Assembly (NCBI GenBank): GCA_914767885.1
Contig: CAJZBQ010000054.1
Coordinates: 248,001-312,000 of the forward strand
Length of the DNA stretch: 64,000 bases
Source of the DNA: Blepharisma stoltei
Lineage: Eukaryota; Ciliophora; Heterotrichea; Heterotrichida; Blepharismidae
Reading direction: 5' to 3'
A model generated the notes under the pieces. It had not been told where the DNA came from and ran no database searches. It saw only the letters and a list, made by a program, of their open reading frames with translations. Below, one piece after another: positions 48,965 through 59,555 of this stretch. How positions within the stretch are numbered: position 1 is the first letter of the stretch; every line of letters starts with the position of its first letter. The position numbers were made by a program, and so were the translations under genes.

Positions 48965-51759
48965 ATGGAAGAAGTAAAAGGTAAAGTGAGTGAAAAAATT
49001 TCTTTAAAAAAACCAAGAGAAAGTGTTCCCAAACTAAATATGCTTGGTCTGCCTATCTCCAGACCAATTGAGGTTGTAGATTCAAGCGTCCTATCTAATA
49101 GAAATTCATATCCAGACATAGATAGTGATAGTGCTCTTAATACACGGAGAATTATTTTACAAGGAAATTTGCAGCCAGGCCAAGAATTTCCTGAAGTAAT
49201 TGACCAAGAAAGAATCGAATATCAAGTTGTAAAACTCGACAAAGAAATTGCATTTAGATACTGTGATGGTGCGTCAGTTAAAGGGGTAAAAAAGGTTCGG
49301 GGTATAACTCCTATTTTTCCTCCTAAGTTTCGTGAAAAAGGCATCTTAAATAAACTGGCTCAGGCTTCAATAACTGAAGAAAGATGTGAGTTTTTAATTG
49401 TTATCGCTATGTACAATGAAAATATAAAACAGCTAAATGACACACTATATGGAATTTCTAGCAATCTCAAAGATTTTCAAAACGCAGGGATTTCTTCAAA
49501 TAGAATTGCTTGCATTATCATAGTAGATGGCATAAGGCCTTTTTACGCAACTTATAAAAAAGAGCCTAAATTTTTTTCTCAGTTTTTTGATGAGGAAAAA
49601 ATTAAGCAGACGTTCCCAGCTGCAAATGGTGACATATTAAATTGTAAAATTCCTGATGAAACTGAAGATGATGAGTTTTCACATGTATTTTCGCAAAATA
49701 CTATAATTGGCGAAGAAGACGATGCTCTTGAACTGCAATTGATTTTTTGTGTGAAACAGAAAAACAAAAGAAAATTAAATACGCATTTATGGTTTTTTGG
49801 AGGCTTCTGTGAACTGTTTCAGCCGAGATACGTTATGCTGCTTGATGTTGGAACTAAACCTCTGGAAAGCTCATTATTTTATTTATATGAAGCTATGGTA
49901 ACTGATGATAGAATTGCTGGGTGCTGTGGTGAAATCAGACCAATGTACTCTGGTTGCTGAAATTTGACTGTTCCAGCTCAGCTTGTAGAATATAAATTTG
50001 CACACACTTTTGATAAAGCTTTGGAAAGTATTTTTGGCTACGTCTCAGTGCTTCCTGGAGCTTTTAGCGCATATAGATGGAAAGCCTTACAAGGAAAACC
50101 CCTATGAGAAGACTATTTTAAGTCTATCTGCCATCCTGAGCTAATGAATGCTTATTATTCTAATATTTATTTAGCAGAAGATCGTGTATTATGCTTACTC
50201 CCTCAGTCCGTGGGCGAATAAAACCATTGGAAAAATCCCTATTATTATGACCAAAACCCACCCTCAGTGAGCTAACACAACTTTTTTTATGAAATTTTTT
50301 TTTTGATATATTAGTGATAATTAATATATTGAAATCTATAGCTAATTCTGTTTAATCTTAAACAAATTGTGTTTTTAAAACATAAATTTTACAAATTAAA
50401 TTAATATTTGCTCTCCAATTTTTATGAATTGGAATTTTTTTAAAAAAAACAATTAACCCCCCTCCATGAGTGAACAAAATATTTTTGTTCGCTCATGGAA
50501 GGGGAGTTAGCATTAGTATCGAAAGTAGCTGAAGGTGAACCAAATTACTTATTAAGATATGTACGCAGCTCAGTCGCAGAAACTGACGTTCCTGATACTA
50601 TTTCAGGACTGATGGCTCAAAGAAGAAGATGGATTAATGGCTCATGATTTGCTTTAATTGATACCGTATCAAATTTTCAAAAAATAACAAGGTCAAAGCA
50701 TTCTTGCTGCAGGAAATGCTTTTTTAGCATTCAACTCCTATATTACATAATAAATGTAATATTTTCTTGGTTCATAGTAGGCTCATTCTTTTTAGTTTTT
50801 GCAGTGACAGCTCATAGAATTGATGATTCAAGTCAGACTGATCTTTTTACTATTAGTAATGCTTGTGTATTCACATATCTTGCACTTGTAATCAGTGTTT
50901 TTGTTATGGCTATGGGAGTAAAGCCAAAGCGCGTTGAAGATCCCTACAAAGTGATTGCCTGCTTATTTGGCTTGACTATGGCCGCAAGCATTGGATTTAT
51001 GGTTAACTTTCTCTTTAAAACAAACTATGAAGAAAAATTAAATTGGAAAGACTGGGATGGATTTTCTCAAGGCGCAGTTTTACTATTGGTTTTAGGAACA
51101 GTCACGATGTTTGCATTAAATGTAGTTATGAATGGAGCTATTGGGCCAGTGCTGAAAGGGATTATACACTTTTTATTTTTGACGCCTACATATGTCAATG
51201 TTTTTATAGAATTTTCCCATAGATGGCGCTGTTTACCCTTGGTTTGCCTACTGGGAAAATTTTTGGTTTGACCAGTACCATATGGTTTGGTCAAACGAAA
51301 AAAATTTTCCAATGGGCAAATCAAGGGCAAACAGCGCCATCTATGGGAAAATTCTATACAATTTATGCAATTTGCAATACACATGACTGCACATGGGGAA
51401 ATAGACCAGATCAGTTAAGCCAAGAAGAAAAAAATAGATTAGAAGAGTTTGAAGAATTTAGAACAAGATGAGTTATTGTTTGGGTGCTTATGAATGCTTC
51501 TTATGGATATTGCATAAACTTCCTTGATAAAAATAAGTCATATGGAAGCAATTATGTGTATGGCCTGGCTTGTGTCGGTGGTGTAGTTATATTTATTAGA
51601 TTTCTTGGAGGTACTTTATATTTAATTCAAGAAAAATGCTGCTGGAAAAAATTAGACCCTTATCACGATCCAAGTATTGATGAAACTAAAGACAAGCTGA
51701 ATAATTCAGACCAACGCATTTGCCAAGTAGAAAAGAAGCCTGAAAATACAATAGTGTAA
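48965..51759 (+). CDS. Chitin synthase
   Basis: 776 residues after two excisions (312 and 152 bp). Family-2 glycosyltransferase polymerising UDP-GlcNAc at the membrane. N-terminal cytoplasmic region, then [53 protein letters not shown], the catalytic-Asp region [16 protein letters not shown], and the signature [14 protein letters not shown]. About seven C-terminal TM segments follow, with [28 protein letters not shown] rebuilt by the second excision. UGA Trp occurs in GCWNL, PLWED, GSWF and RWVIVWV. Ciliate chitin synthases are linked to cyst or lorica walls; here probably the cyst wall (inference). Confidence 0.95.
50196..50507. mobile_element. MITE-like IES in chitin synthase, 312 bp
   Basis: TA at 50196 and 50508. 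Termini CTCCCTCAGTCCGTGGGCGA and CTCCCCTTCCATGAGCGAAC; the right end also has an inner inverted copy (tgagtgaacaaaat/attttt-gttcgctca). Joins EDRVLCL to [10 protein letters not shown]. Confidence 0.95.
51205..51356. mobile_element. Palindromic MITE-like IES in chitin synthase, 152 bp
   Basis: TA at 51205 and 51357. About 40-bp near-perfect inverted ends beginning TAGAATTTTCCCATAGATGG, then a second inverted segment (tttggtttgacc/ggtttggtcaaac) around the centre. Joins TYVNVF to [11 protein letters not shown]. Confidence 0.95.
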
Positions 51760-51803
51760 GATTTTATAAGACAAATAATAATTTAATTTATTAAATTGAG
51801 AAA

Positions 51804-52667
51804 ATGTCACTGTCTAAGTCGTTTGACTCAGCAACTATCCAAGATCAAGTAAAAATTTCAAAAAATCCAAGCCAACACAAAAGTTTGCTTACATCAAAAA
51901 GTGGGGCTTCTATTTATGAGAGTGACCCTAAAAATAAAAAAGAATCTCAAAACTACAACGAACGGCTTAGGTCACTCTCAAAACCAAGGCATAATTATTC
52001 AGATGAATCTGGAGATGAAATTGGTCCAGGTCAGTATGACACAAATGATATATATTTATCAACTAACCACAGATCTCCAAGTGTAAAAATATACAAATCA
52101 CATTCTCCAATCACAAAAACAAAAACAGAAAATCAAAGCCTCTATCATCCAAATTTTGAAATAATTCAACCCTCAGTACCAAAGCCTTATTTTTCAAAGG
52201 CTGAAGTAAAAAGGCTATCTTTTTTTGAAGATTTAGGCTATAGATCACCAGGCCCGAAATATATGTGAAACCTTCCTTCGGCTCCTTCATGGAAGTTTGG
52301 CTTAAACTCTCATAACCATTCTCAAAATCGAGTAAAAATAAACCAAGTAGAAGACCTTAAACAGAATAACACAAAATTCGGTATATCTCTTCCTCCTGTG
52401 GTCAAAGGTGCACAAAACTCCAATAATACAAGATCGACCTCTAGCCAAGATCTTCCTTCTTCAAGCCACAAATTTAAAATACCTGGGCTAAATCAATCAT
52501 CAACCAAAGCACATTTATTTGAAGAATATTCTGCGATAAATTCAAGTGGATCACACAAATATTCTTTCAGCAAAGCTAAAAGAGATTTAAATTGGAAAAA
52601 ACGTAATTTTTATGTAGTGAAAGGTTTTAAGGATAATATCAGGTTCTTTACAAAGAAATTAAAGTAA
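51804..52667 (+). CDS. PG-rich (STPG/SHIPPO-like) protein
   Basis: 287 residues, one UGA Trp at 52266. Low-complexity, Ser/Lys/Asn-rich with GPGQYDTND and RSPGPKYMW, spaced like the PGPxxY units of sperm-tail PG-rich/outer dense fibre proteins, which sit on or in ciliary microtubules. Only two clear units, so assignment is tentative. Starts 44 bp after chitin synthase. Confidence 0.7.
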
Positions 52668-53016
52668 GGTATTAATGTATGCCATTAATAATAAATTATT
52701 TAATTATATTAAGATTAAAAAATACTCTGGAGAAAAAAATTTAATTTTTTTATATAAAAATATTTTAAGCACTGGCACAAGAGATAGTGTATACAATATA
52801 TTATAATCGCCAAAAATCACATCAGAATTGTGTAGGAACGATTATACGGTACATTCTCTAACGTAAATTATTATAAAAGATAGGTAGCTAGATTTAAGGT
52901 GGGATATGGAAGCAGTTTTCATTCCTGGCAATATGAAAATCATTCTTTCAAGGATAGATGGGTTAAGATTTTTTTAATATGAATTGATTTTTTGTGCATT
53001 TTAGACAATTTTAAAA
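52668..53016. other. Intergenic spacer, 349 bp
   Basis: AT-rich. No feature recognised. Confidence 0.5.
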
Positions 53017-54751
53017 ATGGAAGAACTTCAAGAACTCAACGACCATTTAAGTATTCTTGAAGAAAAGTTTGAGAAGCAAAAAGTTCATCAAACAACCTTA
53101 CAAATTCAATCAGATGAACTGCAGCGTACAATAACGTTAAAATCAGCCGATAATAAAATGCTCCAAGTTAAAAAACACCATCAAGATTTGCAAATAGAAG
53201 AACTATGCAAAGAACTTGAGAGATTAAAAGGAACTTTAAATAGAAGAGATCATGAAGAATCTGATCTTAAAATAGAGCTCAGCATGGCTGTGAAAGAACG
53301 GAGCCATTACAGAGAAAACGAAAATATTATAAAAAAGAAAACAATTGAAGCTGAAAAAGAAATAAAACTATCAAAAGAAGAAATAAGAGCTATTAATAAC
53401 AAAATAAGTGAATTTGAGCTGGATATAAGTGAAGATTGCCAAATCATTGAAAATTTAAATACAATCTATGATAAAGTTATGAGTGAGCTAAACAATGAAA
53501 ATGAAAAAAATATAATTTTAACTGAAAAATGCAAAGAAATAGAAGAAAAAGCATCAGGTGTAAAGGAAAGAGAAATAAAACAAAGCAAGGAGCTTGAATA
53601 TTGAAAAGCCCAAGTAGCAGAAAAAAATGTAATAATTGAATCTCTTAAAGCATAAATGAGATGCTTTCGGTTCGAGGGAAATTAGCTCTGCTAATTTTCT
53701 CTCTTCATAGAATTTTATTTATTGGGTGGGCTTTTTCCTGAAGAACTTATACAAAGCAAGAACAGTTTTTAGATTAGGTTATAAGGCCAGGAAGCTGCTC
53801 CAAGTGCATCAAGAGGCTTAAGGTTTTTCCTCTCAGCACATCGATGAGGAGCTATATGACAAGGTGGAGAAAAATCTTGGTTTCGATTATCGATGCTATT
53901 TGAAATATTTGCACATTAGAATGCAAAGTGGCGTCATCATTTTTGAGTTAAAAAGGGGTGGGCTCCTTGACGAAGAAGGTAGCACGTTAAACACTAAGGT
54001 AGCTAAGACTAAGAATCTCTTAAAGCAGAGCTATATCAGCAAAAAGAGCTTGAAAAGCAGCTTAATCAAGAGCTGAGAAAACTTGAGAATAATTTAAGAG
54101 ATTTATATTCAGAAGAGGATATAGAAATTGCCCGAGGATGGCGCTATCTTGCGCCATCCTCGGGGCAATTCAAAAAATGGCCCCACACGGGAATCGAACC
54201 CACGTGTGGGGCCATTTTTGATACGTGTAAGTCGATGTTTTACACATACCAAAAATGGCCCCACACGTGGGTTCAATTCCCGTGTGGGGCCGGTTTTTTG
54301 AATTGCCCGAGGATGGCGCTATTTTGCGCCGTCCTCGGGCAATTTCTATAGTCTGAGAAAGCTGGAAAGAGAGTCAAATTTAAAAATAAATGAAATTGAG
54401 CATAACCTTAGCAGAGAAGTTCCCCCTGACATTGGTGGAGTTATGCTTGGCATCAACTTTATTGACAACAAGATTTCAGATTTAAATAAAACAGCTGAGA
54501 GTAAAAACATTGCAAAAGAAAATTTAATCAAAGAGAATTTTTCGATAAAAAAGAAGATAAAAATTTCAAATGATGAAATTAAACGGCAAAAAAGCCAGAT
54601 AGATTCTCTTGCCAATGCTCTTAAAGAACTTAAAAAGCAAAATGATAGTTTAGAGATGTATTTAAAAAGAAAACACACACAAAGGTATCAACGTCAGATA
54701 GCAGAAAATGAGTTAAATATTGCGTTAGACTCATTTACTAGTTTAATTTAA
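53017..54751 (+). CDS. Coiled-coil protein interrupted by a SINE-like and a palindromic insert
   Basis: 376 residues after removing 375 bp (53638-54012) and 229 bp (54120-54348). Coiled coil nearly end to end: LNDHLSILEEKFEKQKVHQTTLQ.., ELERLKGTLNRRDHEESDLKIELS.., LRKLERESNLKINEIEHNLSRE, then REVPPDIGGVMLGINFIDNKI and a final coil. Joins: IESLKA-ELYQQKELEKQL and LYSEED-SLRKLERES. One UGA Trp (KELEYWKAQVAEK). No family recognised. Confidence 0.78.
53638..54012 (+). mobile_element. SINE-like insert in an exon, 360 bp plus 15-bp duplication
   Basis: Exact duplication GAATCTCTTAAAGCA (53638 and 54013), containing TA. Head aaatgagatgctttcggttc, homologous to the head of 27742-28180; A/T tail ..ggtagctaagactaa. 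Confidence 0.9.
54120..54348. mobile_element. Composite palindromic IES, 229 bp
   Basis: TA at 54120 and 54349. Two near-complete 48-50 bp palindromes (TAGAAATTGCCCGAGGATGG..) flank an inverted pair of hairpins whose loops read like a tRNA T-loop (gggttcaattccc). Excision gives SEEDSLRKLERES. Confidence 0.92.
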
Positions 54752-54955
54752 TTTCAAAATGTATTATAAGGAGTCTCAATCAAAAGAATTATAGTAAAGA
54801 AAATAATTGAAAATATTTGATATGCTGATATATAAATATAGATGACAGCATGACGGGATTTATTATCTTGGCTTAGCAAAGCATTAATAAAATCAATTAT
54901 ACTTCATCATATAATTAATCTCTTTTTTTTTTGCAGGTAGATTATTATAAATTTC

Positions 54956-55270
54956 TTATTTAAGGAAATTGGCATATCTTTTCCAATTATTTAATATTTC
55001 TTTATATCCTTTATTTTCCAATGCTAAAACAGCATTTTCTCGGTTCAACTCTTCTGCTTTGTTTACTAATTGTAATAAAAGAGCATCCTTATTGGAATCT
55101 TGATTTATCATTTCCATCATCATCACCCTTTCTGTTTGCAGAACTTCTTGAAACTAAATAAAAAATACCTTAAGCAGTAGCATTTCGCTCGTGCTTTTTA
55201 TCAGTTTTCCTAGACATTCTCCATTGCAGTCATAGGAATTTTCAACTGCAGTTTTGTTTGATGTAAACAT
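54956..55270 (-). CDS. Small coiled-coil protein with a 15-nt intron
   Basis: 99 residues from ATG 55270: MFTSNKTAVENSYDCNGECL, intron at 55154-55168, then FQEVLQTERVMMMEMINQDSNKDALLLQLVNKAEELNRENAVLALENKGYKEILNNWKRYANFLK. The second exon is an amphipathic helix/coiled coil. Spliced length is an exact multiple of three. No family recognised. Confidence 0.7.
55154..55168 (-). other. 15-nt intron
   Basis: GTATTTTTTATTTAG on the minus strand; removes an in-frame UAG and joins EMLLLK to FQEVLQTE. Confidence 0.8.
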
Positions 55271-55438
55271 ATTGAAATAGTTTATTATCTATTTTCATAT
55301 TAAAATATGAATGATTTTACATGCATAATGAGATTACATATAAAATAATAGAGTACTTTATAGTCTTGCAGCATTTAATTTAAAATAAATTGCCTGTTCA
55401 CTTGAAAATAAGACCATAAACATTTGATTATCCGCTTA

Positions 55439-55914
55439 TAGCTCCCCCCTCAATGAGCGAACAAAACTATCGGAAAAATCCCTATTTTTTCGGTCAAAAT
55501 CTACCCCACTTGAAAAAAAAATACTTTTAATATAAAATTTTTCTATGGAAAAATATTGTGGTGTATAAGTAATAAATATTATAATCGGTGATGCACTAGA
55601 AAATTCATAGGATTCAAATTCTGTGATGATATGGACTGCCATTGAGATCTGATGGTTGTGATCAGAGTTTTTAGTTGTTTGTTGGTGAATATTCAGAGTT
55701 CTGCTTTAGTGGAGGTTATGGGACTTTTGCTTTGTGAAAGATGTGGCAATTTGTTGTGGAAGAGGTGAAAAGTCAATTTAAAAAAGGAGAGATGTACTGG
55801 TATGACTGACAGTAAAAGATTAAGATTAGGATAAAAATTATTAATAATTTTTAAAAAAAAATTATCCCCTCCGTGAGCGAATAAAAAATTGTTGCTCACT
55901 CACAAAGGGGGAAG
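55439..55914. mobile_element. MITE-like element, 476 bp, intergenic
   Basis: TA at 55439 and 55915. Termini GCTCCCCCCTCAATGAGCGA and CTTCCCCCTTTGTGAGTGAG, with a second inner terminus (cccctccgtgagcgaat). Longer than siblings; the interior differs. Confidence 0.75.
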
Positions 55915-55931
55915 TAAGAAACATTGCTAGA

Positions 55932-56224
55932 ATGACATTAATTACTTCAAATTTATTTATAATTTATCCACCTTTTATATTTTTAATCTCTGTTTCCAGT
56001 ATCACATTTTTGTATCTCAACTGCTCGCCGTCAAAATCCGAACACCCAAAGCTTAGTGATCAGCTAATCAGAGTCAAGCAGTGTTCGATGAGAGGGGAAG
56101 TCAACCCGAAGCAGGAGCAAAGCCCTAGTAGATTATACAAATTGCCCGAGGATGGCGCAAAATAGCGCCATCCTCGGGCAATTTGCATATGTGGTAGTGG
56201 ACATTAGACAAGATATCCCTAATT
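55932..56224 (+). CDS. Small signal-anchored protein with a palindromic IES
   Basis: 80 residues after removing 50 bp at 56136-56185. MTLITSNLFIIYPPFIFLISVSSITFLYLNCS is a hydrophobic signal/anchor; the rest is polar (RVKQCSMRGEVNPKQEQSPSRLY-VVVDIRQDIPN). The UAA lies in the target duplication of the next element. No homologue recognised; real but unproven. Confidence 0.45.
56136..56185. mobile_element. Minimal palindromic IES, 50 bp
   Basis: TA at 56136 and 56186. CAAATTGCCCGAGGATGGCG followed by caaaatag and its reverse complement: one hairpin. Same unit as the two arms of 54120-54348. Confidence 0.85.
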
Positions 56225-56227
56225 AAT

Positions 56228-56583
56228 CTGGAATTAAAATGGTGACATCGATGGAAGATAGACTCCGAGACACCTTCTAATGGAGCAGGTCGGAACCGTC
56301 CTGATGAAGCTAAAAAATAGTGCCTCTATCACTTTTTGAAGTAGGCCTTCGGGCTTGGGGATGCTTGCTGAAGAGTAAAGTTTTGTTCCTCGAAGGTTTT
56401 TCTGTTCCTACCAGATGGGCAAGACAGGTTTTGCCTCCTACTTAGTTTTTGCTTATCGAGACTAACGGGGCTTCCACAAGAGGTGACTCTAACCTAAGGA
56501 GCTAATCTTTAGGTTAGATGGGTTCGCCAGAGAGGCAGGCTAGTGGTCTATCCGCTCATGGCTTTATAGCATTTAACTTAACT
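56228..56583 (+). mobile_element. SINE-like element, 356 bp, between convergent genes
   Basis: Exact 10-bp duplication TAATTAATCT (56218-56227 and 56584-56593). Head ttaaaatggtgacatcg; TTAAC tail. Full-length relative of the copy at 13570. Confidence 0.85.
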
Positions 56584-56591
56584 TAATTAAT

Positions 56592-57425
56592 CTAATATAA
56601 ACTCAACTGCTCAATTTGCCTAGTAACATCTTCAACTGTATGTAGCAATGCGAGGTATTTTTGTTCCATCTGTCTCCTTGACATGCTATTGTTTTCTTTA
56701 TCTTCATAAATCCACTCTCTCTGCCTTTGCAGTGATATCCTCAAGTTCGAAATATTACTTTCTACATCTTCAATGCTTTTTTCATTCATTTGTCTTAGCG
56801 GGGTGAAAGCTCTGACAGAGTTTATTTTAGATTTTTCTTCATTTTCCATAACTGAATTTCTTCTCTCAGTCAAAACTTTTCTGAAATCTATTTGCTCTTT
56901 ATTAGAAAGCCAAGTAATGTTACTTTTGCAAACGTTATTTAAATCTTAAACTTAAATTAGCAAATGGCGCTAGCCTAGTTTTATCGCAGTCACCGAGATC
57001 TCTTATAAAGAAGATTCATCTCTTTTCGACCATGGTTTCTGCCAGAGATGACCTTGCAATCTGGCTTTAGTGTTGAGTGGGGAGAAAACGTTATTTAAAT
57101 CAAGATTCAGCCTTTGATTATCAATTGAAATAGGCTCAGGCTTTACAGGCTGAATAAGTCTTGGCTGAGGAGTTACGAATCTTGGCTTTGCATTTTGAAT
57201 GCTTTGATTTTCAGATTGAGAAGGCTGGTATTTTTTTGGAGATTTAACGTATGATGAATTGAGCCTATTTTCTAATGAACTTATTCGATCTTTTAACTCG
57301 TATGCTTGATGCTGTTGTATTCTAATGTCTGAAAGTAGAGAATGAACTTCTACTGGAGATGGAGAAGGTCTTCTTTTAGGGGTAGGGTCTCTTGATAAGG
57401 AAATTTTTCTAACTGGGGTTTGCAT
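56592..57425 (-). CDS. Ser/Pro-rich coiled-coil protein with a SINE-like insert
   Basis: 225 residues after removing 156 bp (56930-57085). N-terminus MQTPVRKISLSRDPTPKRRPSPSP is basic and Pro-directed-phosphosite-like. Two short coils (AYELKDRISSLENRL; NISNLRISLQRQREW..QKYLALLHTVEDVTRQIEQL). The join LNLDLNNV-CKSNITWLSNKEQIDFRKVLTERR is exact. UAG at its 3' end lies in the target duplication of the adjacent element. Family unknown; cytoskeletal by composition. Confidence 0.75.
56930..57085 (-). mobile_element. SINE-like insert in an exon, 140 bp plus 16-bp duplication
   Basis: Exact duplication AAACGTTATTTAAATC (56930 and 57086), containing TA. A/T tail at left; interior (cgcagtcaccgagatct, tttagtgttgagtgggg) matches 41555-41660. 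Strongly 5'-truncated. Confidence 0.9.
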
Positions 57426-57985
57426 TTTTGAATAAATAATTTAAAATTATGAAGCAGAATAGTTTGGGATTTGTAATATTATGCATAATGAATTCACTGG
57501 CCTAAATATGTGCAATAAATTATTTTTTTCTATAAATTAAGCTGCATTTTACTCCTCTTTGTAACTGAGAAAAATATTTTGCTCACTAAGGGATAATTTT
57601 TTAAATTTTTTTTTAAATTAATATTCGAAGTAGAATTTATTTAATTTATATTTTGAAAGCTAATAAAATTAGATAGAGATTTCATTATAATAATATTCCT
57701 ATTTATCTCTATGAAAGCAGTTTTTGTTTTGGTTACAGGGTTCTAAAATGTTTCTAATGTTTTGCTAGCTTACGGAGGAGAGTTAGAATCAGGCTTTAAA
57801 TGCAGAAAAGGTTTTATTTAATTTAAGCATAATAAATAATTATTATACTTTTATTTTTCTCTTAAATAAGCACTAAATATCTATCTTAAAACTTGCATAG
57901 ATTGATAATTCTAAGAGTTTCGCTATTCGAATGACGAAAAAATAATTATTCAAGAATAAATCTTTTATTTTAATAAGGTATTACC
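57426..57985. other. Intergenic region with a probable MITE-like element
   Basis: AT-rich. Between TA 57550 and TA 57784 lie inverted ends CTCCTCTTTGTAACTGAG and CTCTCCTCCGTAAGCTAG (234 bp), the family pattern. Nothing else seen. Confidence 0.6.
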
Positions 57986-58234
57986 TTACATGCTAATGTC
58001 CTTATCAATCTCAATAGGTGGTAGAGCTTTACTAAGTGTTGTCACCTCACTTCTACTAATTTCTTTTCCATTTCTGAATTCACGGATCTTAAAGCCTGTC
58101 TTCCCTGAAGCTTGCAAAAGATTTCTACGTGGGCCAGCAGCGAACTTTGTTGTAAGATTTATCGAGTGACACCACATGCGATTCCAACTCAGCTTTCCAT
58201 AATACCAGCCAAGAATATGATTCACTCCTCCCAT
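57986..58234 (-). CDS. Small basic protein of unknown function
   Basis: 82 residues. MGGVNHILGWYYGKLSWNRMWCHSINLTTKFAAGPRRNLLQASGKTGFKIREFRNGKEISRSEVTTLSKALPPIEIDKDISM. Aromatic N-terminus, then a GKTGFKIREFRNGKEI strand-like segment. No domain recognised; a mitochondrial or ribosomal accessory protein is possible. Divergent from the 58386 gene. Confidence 0.6.
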   Translation of the reverse strand: MGGVNHILGWYYGKLSWNRMWCHSINLTTKFAAGPRRNLLQASGKTGFKIREFRNGKEISRSEVTTLSKALPPIEIDKDISM

Positions 58235-58385
58235 TTATTTATATTAGAAAATTTATTTAGTTTATTTACAAAAAATACTTCAATTGCTCAGCTATTAGAG
58301 AACTAAAACTCAATTAATTTAACAATATTTTTAATTAAAATTAGCCCTTTATTATTCATGTAGCAACAATTAAATTCTCATAAAA

Positions 58386-59177
58386 ATGAGATTCGAAGTT
58401 CTCCACCCACAGCTTGAAGACATCCCAGGCAAGAAAAAAAGAGGCCTTAAGCGATTTGACAACCATAAAAATCTCAACTCTCCAGAGTTTGCCCTTTCTC
58501 ACTCACAAGAAAGCAGCCTTTCTCCTCCTAGAAAACTCGAAATTCGAGACACTTCAATTCTTGAAACTAAAAGGCTTCAAGAAGAATTAAAGAAAAAAGA
58601 TGAGCAAATATTTAAACTAAGAAAACAAATAGAAATAAAAAAAGAGTCGCAAGTTCTTAATAAGCCTATGCTTGGAAACGCTTTATCAGTTACAAGGTCT
58701 CAATCCCCAAAAATCAACTCTAATACTCGGCATAGACCAAAGCCTACAAAGCAAGAAATAAGTAATGAGTATGCTGGAAGAATATCTCCAAAGTCACAAA
58801 GTGATGAAATTGGACAAACTTCTCCACGCTCATACTCTGAGGTACAAAGATATGCATCTTTTGATGGAAGAAACATTAATAACTTAAGCTTCGATACTTC
58901 AACTTATTTCCCAAATAGCCAGCTGAAATATACAAAGAGACATCCTTTCCAAATCCCAGGATTTGGATATCCTACTTCTTTCCGGCCCTTAGATTTGTAT
59001 GCTTTCGCTTATTGTTCCACATCTGCAATAAAAAAAGTTTTAACAAATAACCCAATTTTGGGATATGTGATAAATAGTAGTGCATATAGAGATGGCAGCT
59101 TATCGCCAGAAAGAAGAAAAGGGATGGCTGATTATGGTACAATGATGATGGGAGCGGCAAAAGCTGCGAACCAATAA
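58386..59177 (+). CDS. Disordered protein with short coiled coil, unknown
   Basis: 263 residues. Basic, Ser/Pro-rich; a short coil (ILETKRLQEELKKKDEQIFKLRKQIEIKKES) at about 60-90. The last 80 residues are more ordered (HPFQIPGFGYPTSFRPLDLYAFAYCSTSAIKKVLTNNPILGYVINSS..GMADYGTMMMGAAKAANQ). No family recognised. Confidence 0.7.
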   Translation: MRFEVLHPQLEDIPGKKKRGLKRFDNHKNLNSPEFALSHSQESSLSPPRKLEIRDTSILETKRLQEELKKKDEQIFKLRKQIEIKKESQVLNKPMLGNALSVTRSQSPKINSNTRHRPKPTKQEISNEYAGRISPKSQSDEIGQTSPRSYSEVQRYASFDGRNINNLSFDTSTYFPNSQLKYTKRHPFQIPGFGYPTSFRPLDLYAFAYCSTSAIKKVLTNNPILGYVINSSAYRDGSLSPERRKGMADYGTMMMGAAKAANQ

Positions 59178-59555
59178 ATTAATAGTTTGCTAGTAAAATT
59201 AATATAGAATTAGTGAAGTGTGGCCATTTATATTTTTCAGATTCGCAAAATTCATAGTTTGAGCTAATGATATAATTCTTTCCAAAGAACCAGAAGTCTT
59301 CTTCAATCCTAAACGACCCTCTTTAAAGGTCAGCTAAAGCTCTTTGTCATTTCAAATATAAAACTATGGCTATAATTATCTAAATAATTTATAAAGCAAC
59401 TGTAATTATCATATAAGTCCCAAAAACCTTAAATATTTTATTCTTTTAATCATTAAGCTCTCTAAATTCCTTACAATTCAACAAAATGTTAAAAGGGGTC
59501 TTAATAAACGATAAACAAAGCTCTTACAATCACAAGCCTACATAATAAATAAAAT
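59178..59555. other. Intergenic spacer, 378 bp
   Basis: AT-rich. No feature recognised. Confidence 0.5.

Noticed and set aside
54172-54296. tRNA gene
   Set aside because: Only a T-arm-like hairpin, present as an inverted pair. No D-arm, anticodon loop or seven-base acceptor layout.
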